From Lachnospiraceae bacterium (lineage in GTDB: Bacteria > Bacillota > Clostridia > Lachnospirales > Lachnospiraceae): a stretch of 64,000 nucleotides of DNA. The translations under genes and the position numbers were made by a program. Of this stretch, positions 36,251-44,142 are shown in pieces (position 1 is the stretch's first letter; each line of letters begins with the position of its first letter). Where the stretch lies: positions 1-64,000 of the forward strand of contig JAFQBM010000056.1 in NCBI GenBank assembly GCA_017399685.1, read 5' to 3'. Under the pieces are notes generated by a model that did not search any database, was not told the DNA's origin, and worked only from the letters and a program-made list of their open reading frames with translations.

Positions 36251-36418
36251 TATTATAATATCTTATCTTTTGAAAATGACTACAAATGCTTATCCATCTA
36301 TCAACATTCAATTTTCCCACCGTAATGTAATAATGTAATAAACATGTTCATCATTCTCCTTCCATTTTTTCTCTACCAATAAAATAACTCTATTTTTTCT
36401 GTCTGTCAATTCTTTTTT

Positions 36419-37456
36419 TTAATTTCCACCAAAATAATCATTCCAACGCATGATAATATCATAATCTCCTTCGACACGATACATCTGCTTCATCAAAGCT
36501 TCTCCACCATTCAGTTTTCCTGATGCAATGTCAGACCAAACGGTAAATGGAGTGATGATTTTTATCGTTGCCTCTTTAAAATTCTCTGTAAGCACTTCTG
36601 AGCCATCTTCTTTCAGAAGAACCTGATACTTCTTATCTACATCAGTAAAGTCCATTTCTAACACCTTTTCCTGACCCTGATAAGAGTTCTTATTGTATAA
36701 TGCTGCCATTTGTTTGATAAATACTAAAGTTTCGTCCATTTTTTTACCTGTCCTTTCATCAATACCCCAACTGGCATCCGCCATGGATTCAAAAATTTCT
36801 CTTGGGAATAATAAAGTTTCTAATTGTTTTCTTGTATCATCGGAAATCTTTTCTTCCAGATACTCAGCACCTGCATTTTTTACAAAGCTTAAATACTCAT
36901 TCGTTCTATCTTTGAGTTCGGGTACCCGGAACAATTCCCCCTGACCACAGAAAATCGTTTCAAAATTGTCTTTTCCAAGAAAATGACCAAACATCGAAAT
37001 GACAGAATCATAATTTCCTTTTGCAGTGTAAAAACCACAGGTTGAAATTAAAACATATCTTTTTTTACTCATATCGTATCTCGATGGATGTCCACCACTT
37101 TCGGCATCGGATTCCATAAAAGGCAATGCCATTGGTAACATTCTGTCGATTAGCATCTTTAATTTTCCTGGAACGTTAAAGTAAAATAACGGAAAAGACC
37201 AAAGGGTAATGTCTGCCCATAGAAGTTTTTCTAACACAATTTTCATATCATCCTCTATGACACATTTTCCAGGAGTGTTCTTCCAACATGAAAAGCAACC
37301 TAAACAAGGCTTTATCTCTAATTGGTTCACCTGCAACTCTTCTATCAAAAGTGATTCCTCATTTTTACTTTTCAACCCCTCTACAAATGCCATTGTAAGT
37401 TTGTATGTATTACTGTTTTTCCCCTTTGGACTTCCATTGATTACCAAAACATTCAT
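36419..37456 (-). CDS. NADPH-dependent FMN reductase-like flavoprotein with SCP2-like tail
   Basis: 345 residues from the ATG at 37456 (MNVLVINGSPKGKNSNTYKL), behind GGAGG; the upstream in-frame ATG at 37528 lacks homology. The flavodoxin-like domain (1-200) has the FMN phosphate loop NGSPKGKNSNT and a cysteine cluster CLGCFSCWKNTPGKCVIEDD, as in iron-sulfur flavoproteins. The last ~100 residues (IIT PFTVWSDIASGKLNGGEAL) resemble an SCP2 sterol-carrier fold. Probably an oxidoreductase acting on a hydrophobic substrate; physiological role unknown. Transcribed alone. Confidence 0.8.
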   Translation of the reverse strand: MNVLVINGSPKGKNSNTYKLTMAFVEGLKSKNEESLLIEELQVNQLEIKPCLGCFSCWKNTPGKCVIEDDMKIVLEKLLWADITLWSFPLFYFNVPGKLKMLIDRMLPMALPFMESDAESGGHPSRYDMSKKRYVLISTCGFYTAKGNYDSVISMFGHFLGKDNFETIFCGQGELFRVPELKDRTNEYLSFVKNAGAEYLEEKISDDTRKQLETLLFPREIFESMADASWGIDERTGKKMDETLVFIKQMAALYNKNSYQGQEKVLEMDFTDVDKKYQVLLKEDGSEVLTENFKEATIKIITPFTVWSDIASGKLNGGEALMKQMYRVEGDYDIIMRWNDYFGGN

Positions 37457-37572
37457 AGCTTCCTCCGTTTCTCCACGTAAAACCAGTGAATCAGATTTTT
37501 CTTTCTTCTGATATCTGTCTTTCTTCATTTTCTCTTTCTTTGAAACTAATCATATTATATCAGGAAAAACAG

Positions 37573-37618
37573 AAAAAAACAGTGATGTCTGTCAGTATTT
37601 TTTATGACAAATGTCACT
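37573..37618 (-). terminator. Terminator after aroB
   Basis: Minus-strand AGTGACATTTGTCA pairs imperfectly with TGACAGACATCACT, then GTTTTTTT. It begins six bases after the aroB stop. Confidence 0.75.
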
Positions 37619-37623
37619 ATAGA

Positions 37624-38736
37624 TTATATTTCCATAATAATTTCCCGTGCTACGCTTTCTTCAATCGGAGTTGCAAATACGCCCTCTTCGAATTCAACGA
37701 TATCACCAATGCCTTTTTGGATTACAAATCGGATTCTTCCATTTTTCACTTTCTTATCTGTGTATAATTTTTTCACCAATTCTTCCCGATTAATATACTC
37801 TGGAATAGCTACCGGAAGATTTGCCTTTTCAAATAATGAAATTACTTCCTGACTTTCCTCTAAAGACATATAACCTAATTTATGAGCCAGTTTTACCTCT
37901 GCAACCATACCAATGGAAAGAGCCTCTCCGTGCAGCAGTCTGTAACCACTTACCGTTTCAATGGCTCTTCCCACTGTATGTCCCAGATTTAATACTTCTC
38001 TTAAACCGCTTTCTCTTTCGTCCTTCATTACCACTTCATACTTTATTCTGCAATTTTCATTGGCAATGCGTTCACAAACTTCTTCCTTTATATCAAAGGC
38101 TTCATTAATATGTTCCTTTAAAAAATCAAAGAATTCCCTGCTTGCAATGCAGGCGTGTTTTATAGTTTCTGCTAATCCGCTGGCAACCTGTCTTTCCGGT
38201 AAAGTCTTCCATGTAGCAATATCCAGATACACTTTCTCAGGCTGATTAAATAAACCAATTAAATTAGTAGCTAGTGGTGTATCTACAGCGGTCTTTCCTC
38301 CTACAGAGGCATCTGCTGCCGCCAATAAAGTAGTGGCATAATTAATAAAAGGAACACCTCTTCCAAAAGTACCTGCCACAAAACCTGACAAATCCGTCAC
38401 CACTCCGCCACCAACTGCGATAATGCAGCAATCTCTTCGATAGCCTTTTTCTAACATAGAATCTTCCACAAATTCCTTCGTTTCTCTGGTCTTTTGTGTT
38501 TCCCCAGCTTCAAATACAAATAAATCTGCTGTAAACCCTGCTTTTGTTAATTTTTCCAGTATTCTGTCTGCATATAGTTCTTTCACAATACTGTCTGTTA
38601 TGACAGCAAATTTCGTAATATTTCCCACCAGACCATTTTTCAAATCAGAAATCAGTTTATCTTCCAATCCATAGCCAATTTCAATTTCATAACTGTCATC
38701 GACTACTTTCTTTAATTCCACATTAAATACGCTCAC
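37624..38736 (-). CDS. aroB: 3-dehydroquinate synthase
   Basis: Second step of the shikimate pathway, converting DAHP to 3-dehydroquinate; NAD and metal dependent. 370 residues. Motifs: CIIAVGGGVVTDLSGFVAGT (NAD site), FINYATTLLAAADASVGGKT, and metal ligands in the ETIKHA and LNLGHTVGRAIE segments, with a further His in LLHGEALSIG. No other aro gene is nearby. Confidence 0.95.
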   Translation of the reverse strand: MSVFNVELKKVVDDSYEIEIGYGLEDKLISDLKNGLVGNITKFAVITDSIVKELYADRILEKLTKAGFTADLFVFEAGETQKTRETKEFVEDSMLEKGYRRDCCIIAVGGGVVTDLSGFVAGTFGRGVPFINYATTLLAAADASVGGKTAVDTPLATNLIGLFNQPEKVYLDIATWKTLPERQVASGLAETIKHACIASREFFDFLKEHINEAFDIKEEVCERIANENCRIKYEVVMKDERESGLREVLNLGHTVGRAIETVSGYRLLHGEALSIGMVAEVKLAHKLGYMSLEESQEVISLFEKANLPVAIPEYINREELVKKLYTDKKVKNGRIRFVIQKGIGDIVEFEEGVFATPIEESVAREIIMEI

Positions 38737-38820
38737 AAATTCTACCTCCTAAAACATTTATCTCCATCATTCACTGCATATCTTATATACCGCCGCCCAC
38801 AAGGGGGTGACCTGTTTAAA

Positions 38821-39195
38821 TTACAATTCCCTTATTAATGTTTTACATTTGCTACAAATAAAACAATAAAAGTATAAATGTAAAGTGGAATAACCAAACC
38901 CACCTATCAATCCTGTTATCAATCTTCTTGTATTTGTAGACTCTTTGATTTCAAGATACTGTAATCCCCAATCAACTAACATGATACCTGACATTGCAAT
39001 ACATATTTCAACCGGAAGCCTTTTTTTGACAAATACTATTGTTGCAATGATTGCTGATATGATAACGCCCGTACATCTTGCACATACCGGAAATTGATAA
39101 TTTTTAACAAAGAAACTTCTTTCCGGTATTTGATGACATCCCAGCATATCACCAATTTCCATTAATCTTATCCATTGCTTATCATTTATCATCAT
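38821..39195 (-). CDS. DUF2085 family membrane protein
   Basis: 124 residues. The family signature is clear: LGCHQIPERSFFVKNYQFPV then CARCTGV, followed by three hydrophobic segments. The conserved Cys/His residues suggest a metal or redox site, but the family has no assigned function. Its start overlaps the stop of the zinc-ribbon gene upstream, so they are cotranslated. Confidence 0.85.
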   Translation of the reverse strand: MMINDKQWIRLMEIGDMLGCHQIPERSFFVKNYQFPVCARCTGVIISAIIATIVFVKKRLPVEICIAMSGIMLVDWGLQYLEIKESTNTRRLITGLIGGFGYSTLHLYFYCFICSKCKTLIREL

Positions 39196-39404
39196 TATGC
39201 CTTAAACTTATTCCCACAATTGGAACAAAGCCAATAAGTTGTTGAACTAATTCTCCTTCCCTTTCCACAAGCACCACATAAAACTCCTATCGGTCCTAGC
39301 AGGATTGCCCCACATAACCCCTTGCTTGCGGAAAAATCTTTTCCTTTGGAACTTGTTTCCGTTACAGATTGTAAATTTGCACTACCACATTTTGGACACT
39401 GCAT
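39195..39404 (-). CDS. Small double zinc-ribbon protein
   Basis: 69 residues. Two CxxC knuckles, MQCPKCGS at the N-terminus and WLCSNCGNKF at the C-terminus, would bind one zinc. Between them is a Gly/Ala/Leu-rich hydrophobic stretch (LCGAILLGPIGVLCGACGKG) that may be a membrane hairpin. It overlaps the DUF2085 gene. Function unknown. Confidence 0.75.
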   Translation of the reverse strand: MQCPKCGSANLQSVTETSSKGKDFSASKGLCGAILLGPIGVLCGACGKGRRISSTTYWLCSNCGNKFKA

Positions 39405-39497
39405 CTTTTTTCCTCCACATACTTCATTATATTTCTAATTAAAACAATGATATATATTGTAATTATATTGCAGCTAACTTTGTAACTAAAATTTTTC

Positions 39498-39526
39498 TTG
39501 AAAAATATAGGTTTGCATGGTACAAT
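39498..39526 (+). promoter_or_regulatory. Promoter of the antitoxin RNA
   Basis: TTGAAA, 17-bp spacer, TACAAT, predicted start near 39533, opposing the toxin gene. Confidence 0.75.
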
Positions 39527-39532
39527 ATGTTT

Positions 39533-39621
39533 ACAAAGAGTGGTACTAAGTCGTACCCCTTGGGATATTTAGACGTTAAAAATAACCGCCAAAGTTTTCC
39601 ACACAGGGGCGGTTATTTTTT
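39533..39621 (+). ncRNA. Predicted antisense antitoxin RNA of a type I system
   Basis: About 90 nt from the promoter at 39498-39526 to the terminator at 39578-39621. It contains a hairpin GGTAC TAAGTC GTACC (39542-39557). Its 3' end is complementary to the 3' end of the toxin mRNA, the arrangement of txpA/ratA and bsrE-type systems. No coding frame of note lies within it. Confidence 0.65.
39578..39621. terminator. Shared bidirectional terminator of toxin mRNA and antitoxin RNA
   Basis: AAAAATAACCGCC pairs with GGCGGTTATTTTT. It ends the plus-strand RNA and, read the other way, the toxin mRNA just past its stop codon. Confidence 0.85.
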
Positions 39622-39714
39622 GTCGTTATGATGACATATCTCGTATATGAGACCTATAAGTGCTACTATAAATAATCCGATTTGGATGAAATCTTCATAT
39701 GTAACATACTGCAT
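39613..39714 (-). CDS. Holin-like type I toxin peptide
   Basis: 33 residues starting MQYVTYEDFIQIGLF, then one membrane helix (IGLFIVALIGLIYEI) and a polar tail, HHNDKK. Layout and length match the putative holin-like toxin family (TxpA/BsrE group), which damages the membrane when overproduced. The ATG at 39714 is chosen over 39720 because the GGGGG site is correctly spaced only for it. The ribosome site is locked in a hairpin (39723-39740), and an antisense RNA overlaps the gene's end; both are hallmarks of type I toxin mRNAs. Confidence 0.75.
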   Translation of the reverse strand: MQYVTYEDFIQIGLFIVALIGLIYEICHHNDKK

Positions 39715-39722
39715 AGGCATGA

Positions 39723-39740
39723 CCCCCTTTCTCAAGGGGC
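39723..39740 (-). promoter_or_regulatory. Hairpin hiding the toxin ribosome site
   Basis: Minus-strand GCCCCTT GAGA AAGGGGG. The second arm is the Shine-Dalgarno sequence, so the toxin mRNA should be poorly translated until the fold changes. Confidence 0.7.
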
Positions 39741-39759
39741 AACCGTTCCCACCAAACAT

Positions 39760-39789
39760 ATTATAGCACAAATCATTCATTTTTATCAA
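39760..39789 (-). promoter_or_regulatory. Promoter of the type I toxin gene
   Basis: Minus-strand TTGATA (39789-39784), 18-bp spacer, TATAAT (39765-39760) with an extended TGC just before the -10. Confidence 0.75.
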
Positions 39790-39902
39790 CAAAAAATCAC
39801 AAATTTGTTGGTATAATTTTACTCATGTTATGGTTTACAAGTTAATGTCATTACAAATACATTGATACTATCATCATTTTAAATTTTTCATAATTTTCTC
39901 AT

Positions 39903-40703
39903 TCAACTACTACTTTCTCCTTCCTCCTTCGTAGAATACTGCCTTCCTTCGTGGTCAATTCCATAATCTTTCGTTAAAATCAGTTCCGATACCGGTTTAA
40001 ACGTATACCCCTGTTCCAAAAGATTCTGTATCATTGGCTCTAAGGCATCTTTGGTATATGTCGTTCCATTATGAAGCAATACGATAGAACCATTTCCTAA
40101 ATGCTTATGCTCCGTAACAGTCTGCACAATGGAATCAATTCCATAGTCCTTCCAATCCAGGCTGTCCACATCCCACTGTATGGTTTCATATCCAAATTCC
40201 CTTGCCTGTTTTATCAACTCTCCATCGTAATCCCCATAAGGTGCTCTAAAAAGCTTCATTTCATATCCTGTAAGTGCCTTTACCTTATCATGACAGCCCT
40301 GCATTTCACTGATATTTTCTTCTTTTGACAAAGTACTCATATGTTTATGGTTATCACCATGATTTCCAATGTCGTGTCCGGCTTCATATAGTTTTTTCAC
40401 TGCTTCCGGATATTTTGAAACCCATTCTCCAGTCACAAAAAAAGTCGCTTTGATATCATATTTATCCAAAATCTCCAGTATCGTATCAAAATCATCCACA
40501 TTCCATGCGGCATCAAAGGTCAGACTAATTACCTTTTCATCCGTTTTTACACAATAAATAGGTAATTCATCCGTTTTATCATTGGTTACCGGAAGCGTTT
40601 TTTCCCCTAAATAAGCACTTCCCCCTATCATCAAAACTGCCACTAAAAAGAATAAAATAAAAGGTTTCAATCTTGCTTCTTCTAAAAATTCCGTTGGATC
40701 CAT
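39903..40703 (-). CDS. Polysaccharide deacetylase (PdaA/PdaB type)
   Basis: 266 residues from the ATG at 40703 behind AGAGG. A membrane anchor near the N-terminus (FILFFLVAVLMIGGSAYLG) puts the NodB domain outside. Motif 1 is TFDAAW, the variant of TFDDG seen in the PdaB group; motif 2 is NHGDNHKHM with the metal His pair; motif 3 is RAPYGDYD; motif 5 is VLLHNG. It probably removes acetyl groups from peptidoglycan, perhaps during sporulation as PdaB relatives do. Transcribed alone or with the kinase gene upstream. Confidence 0.85.
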   Translation of the reverse strand: MDPTEFLEEARLKPFILFFLVAVLMIGGSAYLGEKTLPVTNDKTDELPIYCVKTDEKVISLTFDAAWNVDDFDTILEILDKYDIKATFFVTGEWVSKYPEAVKKLYEAGHDIGNHGDNHKHMSTLSKEENISEMQGCHDKVKALTGYEMKLFRAPYGDYDGELIKQAREFGYETIQWDVDSLDWKDYGIDSIVQTVTEHKHLGNGSIVLLHNGTTYTKDALEPMIQNLLEQGYTFKPVSELILTKDYGIDHEGRQYSTKEEGESSS

Positions 40704-40864
40704 GCAAAACCTCTTTTTCACTAATCTATGCACATGATAAATCCTACTAGAACCATTTATTTCCTTTTGTTGTTATGCTAAAAAAGTCGTCACAGAATAT
40801 AGCGAAAAACTGCAAAAGACCTCCTTCCACTCCCAGCTCTTTTAAGGTTTTAAACTCTCCTAAA

Positions 40865-43800
40865 TCATCTAAAACCTTGTCTTATCTGCTCTTTTATTGT
40901 TTCAATGACCCCCTCTGCCTCATCACTATCCAGATTGGTCACACATATTTCTAACTGTTCTATACTGCTTTGCATATTCTCAGTATATTGGAATCCTTCC
41001 AGTTTCGCCATCACTTCATCCATGGCATCAATATCCATCTCCTCCATCGCTACACTAAGCATATCAAGATAGGATACCACCACTTCATAATCTGAAATTT
41101 CTTCTTTTTCTCCTTCCTCTACTTGTAATTCAGCCAGGCATTCCTTTAGTTTTTCTTTATAACTTCTCCACTCTCTTAAGAAAATGTCATGCATAGCTTC
41201 CAGCAATGCCATATCACCATCTCTTGCACCATTTTCAAGAAGTTTCGCCATTCCGCCAAGCACCGTAGCACCAATTAAATTAGCAGAGCTTTTCATTGAA
41301 TGCACCTTGATTCGATACTGTGTCAACATATCAGGGTTGCTTCTTTCGTCATAAAATTTTTGAAGATTGTCTGCCTCTGCATTTAAAGTCTTATAAAAAG
41401 ATGCTACCGTTTCTAATAGCAATTCCTTGTCCGGAAGATGCATTTGACCGTAACTCCAATCAATGCCATCTATCATTGGTAAATCAATGCTTTCCTGACA
41501 GGTATCCTTATTTATCGGTTCACTTTCCGTTTTTTCTACCTCAGCCGTTTCTTCCTCAACATCAAACTTCAATAAATCTCTTGGCAATAATCTTAAAATC
41601 ATTTGTTCCAATTTTTCCGGATGTACGGGCTTTGATAAAAAAGCATCAAATCCTTCTGCTAAATACATTTCTTTCGCACCTGTAATCGCATTTGCAGTAA
41701 GTGCAATGACCGGAGTTTCCATGCATCGATTTTCCTCCATCTCTTTCATTCGATGTAGTGTTTCGATTCCATCCATCTCCGGCATCATATGATCTAAAAA
41801 TATCAAATCATAATGTCGTTTTACAATCATTTCCAAACATTCTTTTCCACTCTCTGCCACATCAATATTTACTTTATTCGCTTTTAGCAAACCTACAAAC
41901 ACTTTAAGATTCATGGTATTATCATCCACCACTAAAAGATTCGCCTGTGGAGCTGTAAACGTGGACATGTAATTATATTCCGTCGACTGCTTTTGAATCC
42001 GTTCCTCCAGCTTTCCTATCGGTGTAGAATCTACAATCTGTTGTTCCAATGTAAAAAAGAATCGAGAACCTTTCCCATATACACTTTCCACGTTCAATTT
42101 ACTGCCCATCAATAACAAGAATTGTGTGGTAATATTGATTCCTAAACCGGTTCCTTCTATATTTCGATTTTTCTTTTCTTCAATTCGCTCAAATTCCTGA
42201 AATAATTTGCAAACATCTTCTTCTTTGATTCCAATTCCCGTATCCTCCACAGAAAAATCCAGAATTACCTTTCTTCCTTCGATTTTTCCATCCACATTCA
42301 ATGTTACACTGCCTTTATGAGTATATTTAACTGCATTATTCAACAGATTCACAAGAATTTGACGAATGCGCACATCGTCACCATACAATTTCGATGGAAT
42401 CTCTTCCTTTACATGAATATTCAAATCCAGTTTTTTGGTCTTCGCCTTTGCTTTTATCATATTTGAAATATCATGTATTAAACTGCTAAAATCATACTCA
42501 ACCGGAATGATTTCCAGTTTTCCTGACTCAATCTTAGAAAAATCAAGAATATCATTAATTAAGGAAAGTAAATTTTGACCTGCATTTTGGATATCCAATG
42601 CATATTCTTTGATTTGCATATCTTTGCTTTCTCTTAAAATCATGGTATCCATACCTAAGACTGCATTGATTGGAGTTCGAATTTCATGAGACATATGAGC
42701 CAAAAACTTTCCCTTTGCCGCGTTTGCCGCTAAGGCTTCCTGTCTGGCTTCTTCTGCAAGCTTATTGGCGATTTCTAACTGTTCATTTTTCTTCTCAATT
42801 AATTCCATCTCATTTTTTAAAAGCCTTGCATTTTCTTCTACATTTTCCGAATATCCTTTCATGAGTTGTGCCATATGCTGATATAACATAATAACACTAA
42901 AACAAGTAGTTCCCAAACGACTAAATTTTCCCATATCTCCTACTGCTACAATATACATTCGTACAATATCAACAATACCGCCAAGTCCCATACAAATCAA
43001 TGCAAGCATTCCGTAGGTAATACTTTTACTCTTATTTTCTTTTCGAATATCAAGATACGATTTTCCTACCACAAGTACCGTAAGGCAAATAAGAAAATGA
43101 GATGCAAATGCCATGTTCATAAAGTCCACGATATTACATAACTGTAGCACCAATTGAACCCCTATATTCAAACATATAAGAGTCAACATTACCTGAAAAC
43201 GTTTCTTATATATGCCAAGAATACTATTTGCATAATATAAATTCACAAAAAACGGTATCAACATCACGCATAAGAATACCAGCACCGAATACAAGGTCTG
43301 ATTTCCATAAAAAACGTGTAAGGTTTTTGTTTCTACAGAATAATACAAGCCTGCAACAATGCAATATCCACACAAATACTGCATGCCTCCTGTATTCTGC
43401 TTCGACACAAGCTGAATCAGAAATAAAAGGAAAAAAATAATGCCACAAATCAAAATTACAAGATTACAGAAAATTTGAAATATATTATTCTTTAAAAGTT
43501 TTAGAATTAAAACATCCCTGTCTCCTATCGTTACCGTACTCATTCTTGCCCCATAATCAGCATATGGAGAAACCATTTCAATCCTAATCTTTCCTTCCTT
43601 TAATTCTTGAGGAATGTCAATAAAGTTTACTACACTTCCCGGAGTATGTCCAAAATACCTTTTATCCCCCACACCAAACTTATAGACTAACTCATCATCC
43701 ATAAAAACTTTTATTTCTTTATCTGCGGACAAAAAGGACATTGTCTTTCCAAAATCTTCCTTTGGTATGGTATTTTCCAAAATCACTGTTTCTCCTGACA

Positions 43801-44002
43801 CACTTTGCCCTAAATATGGAAGTTCATCGATTTCGACACACGTTCCATCCTTTTGCCAAACCATCTTCCAGCCTTCGTTAAAATCTTTTACCTTTCCTTT
43901 GGAAAGCGTCATGTCATCCACTTTAAATCCAAATATGACTATAAGCACCAATACAATATGTATGGCTAATACCAGCCATAAAAATTTTTTAAAATACTTC
44001 AT
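40865..44002 (-). CDS. Hybrid sensor histidine kinase with receiver and HPt domains
   Basis: 1045 residues. A N-terminal helix is followed by an extracellular beta-rich domain (about 30-165, 7TMR-DISM-like), then seven helices (about 170-375), a coiled coil, and a HisKA domain whose phosphoacceptor is H439 in AHMSHEIRTPINAVLG. The HATPase has NLLNNAVKYT, DTGIG and GTGLG. A receiver follows (VVDDNTMNLKVF, phospho-Asp in FLDHMMPEMDG, near residue 735), then an HPt domain with HSMKSSANLIG (near 900). This is a full phosphorelay on one chain. No partner regulator is adjacent; neighbours do not reveal its signal. Confidence 0.9.
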   Translation of the reverse strand: MKYFKKFLWLVLAIHIVLVLIVIFGFKVDDMTLSKGKVKDFNEGWKMVWQKDGTCVEIDELPYLGQSVSGETVILENTIPKEDFGKTMSFLSADKEIKVFMDDELVYKFGVGDKRYFGHTPGSVVNFIDIPQELKEGKIRIEMVSPYADYGARMSTVTIGDRDVLILKLLKNNIFQIFCNLVILICGIIFFLLFLIQLVSKQNTGGMQYLCGYCIVAGLYYSVETKTLHVFYGNQTLYSVLVFLCVMLIPFFVNLYYANSILGIYKKRFQVMLTLICLNIGVQLVLQLCNIVDFMNMAFASHFLICLTVLVVGKSYLDIRKENKSKSITYGMLALICMGLGGIVDIVRMYIVAVGDMGKFSRLGTTCFSVIMLYQHMAQLMKGYSENVEENARLLKNEMELIEKKNEQLEIANKLAEEARQEALAANAAKGKFLAHMSHEIRTPINAVLGMDTMILRESKDMQIKEYALDIQNAGQNLLSLINDILDFSKIESGKLEIIPVEYDFSSLIHDISNMIKAKAKTKKLDLNIHVKEEIPSKLYGDDVRIRQILVNLLNNAVKYTHKGSVTLNVDGKIEGRKVILDFSVEDTGIGIKEEDVCKLFQEFERIEEKKNRNIEGTGLGINITTQFLLLMGSKLNVESVYGKGSRFFFTLEQQIVDSTPIGKLEERIQKQSTEYNYMSTFTAPQANLLVVDDNTMNLKVFVGLLKANKVNIDVAESGKECLEMIVKRHYDLIFLDHMMPEMDGIETLHRMKEMEENRCMETPVIALTANAITGAKEMYLAEGFDAFLSKPVHPEKLEQMILRLLPRDLLKFDVEEETAEVEKTESEPINKDTCQESIDLPMIDGIDWSYGQMHLPDKELLLETVASFYKTLNAEADNLQKFYDERSNPDMLTQYRIKVHSMKSSANLIGATVLGGMAKLLENGARDGDMALLEAMHDIFLREWRSYKEKLKECLAELQVEEGEKEEISDYEVVVSYLDMLSVAMEEMDIDAMDEVMAKLEGFQYTENMQSSIEQLEICVTNLDSDEAEGVIETIKEQIRQGFR

Positions 44003-44026
44003 ACCATTTCACCCACAATTCATATG

Positions 44027-44127
44027 AAGTTGTCTCATTAAATAAAAAATACTACAAGATATGGAGTGATTTATGATGAAAACACCTCTATATTCTTCCG
44101 AACCTTCTCTTAATGTGACAACCTCTT
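44027..44127. repeat. Structured repeat element, copy 1
   Basis: About 100 bp between the kinase and the TraX-GGDEF gene. The ends pair (AGTTGTCTCATTAA with TTAATGTGACAACCT), and a second stem lies inside (GATATGGAGTG with CACCTCTATATTC). It is homologous in plan and partly in sequence to 50879-50986. Confidence 0.55.
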
Positions 44128-44142
44128 CCTTTCCAATATGTG

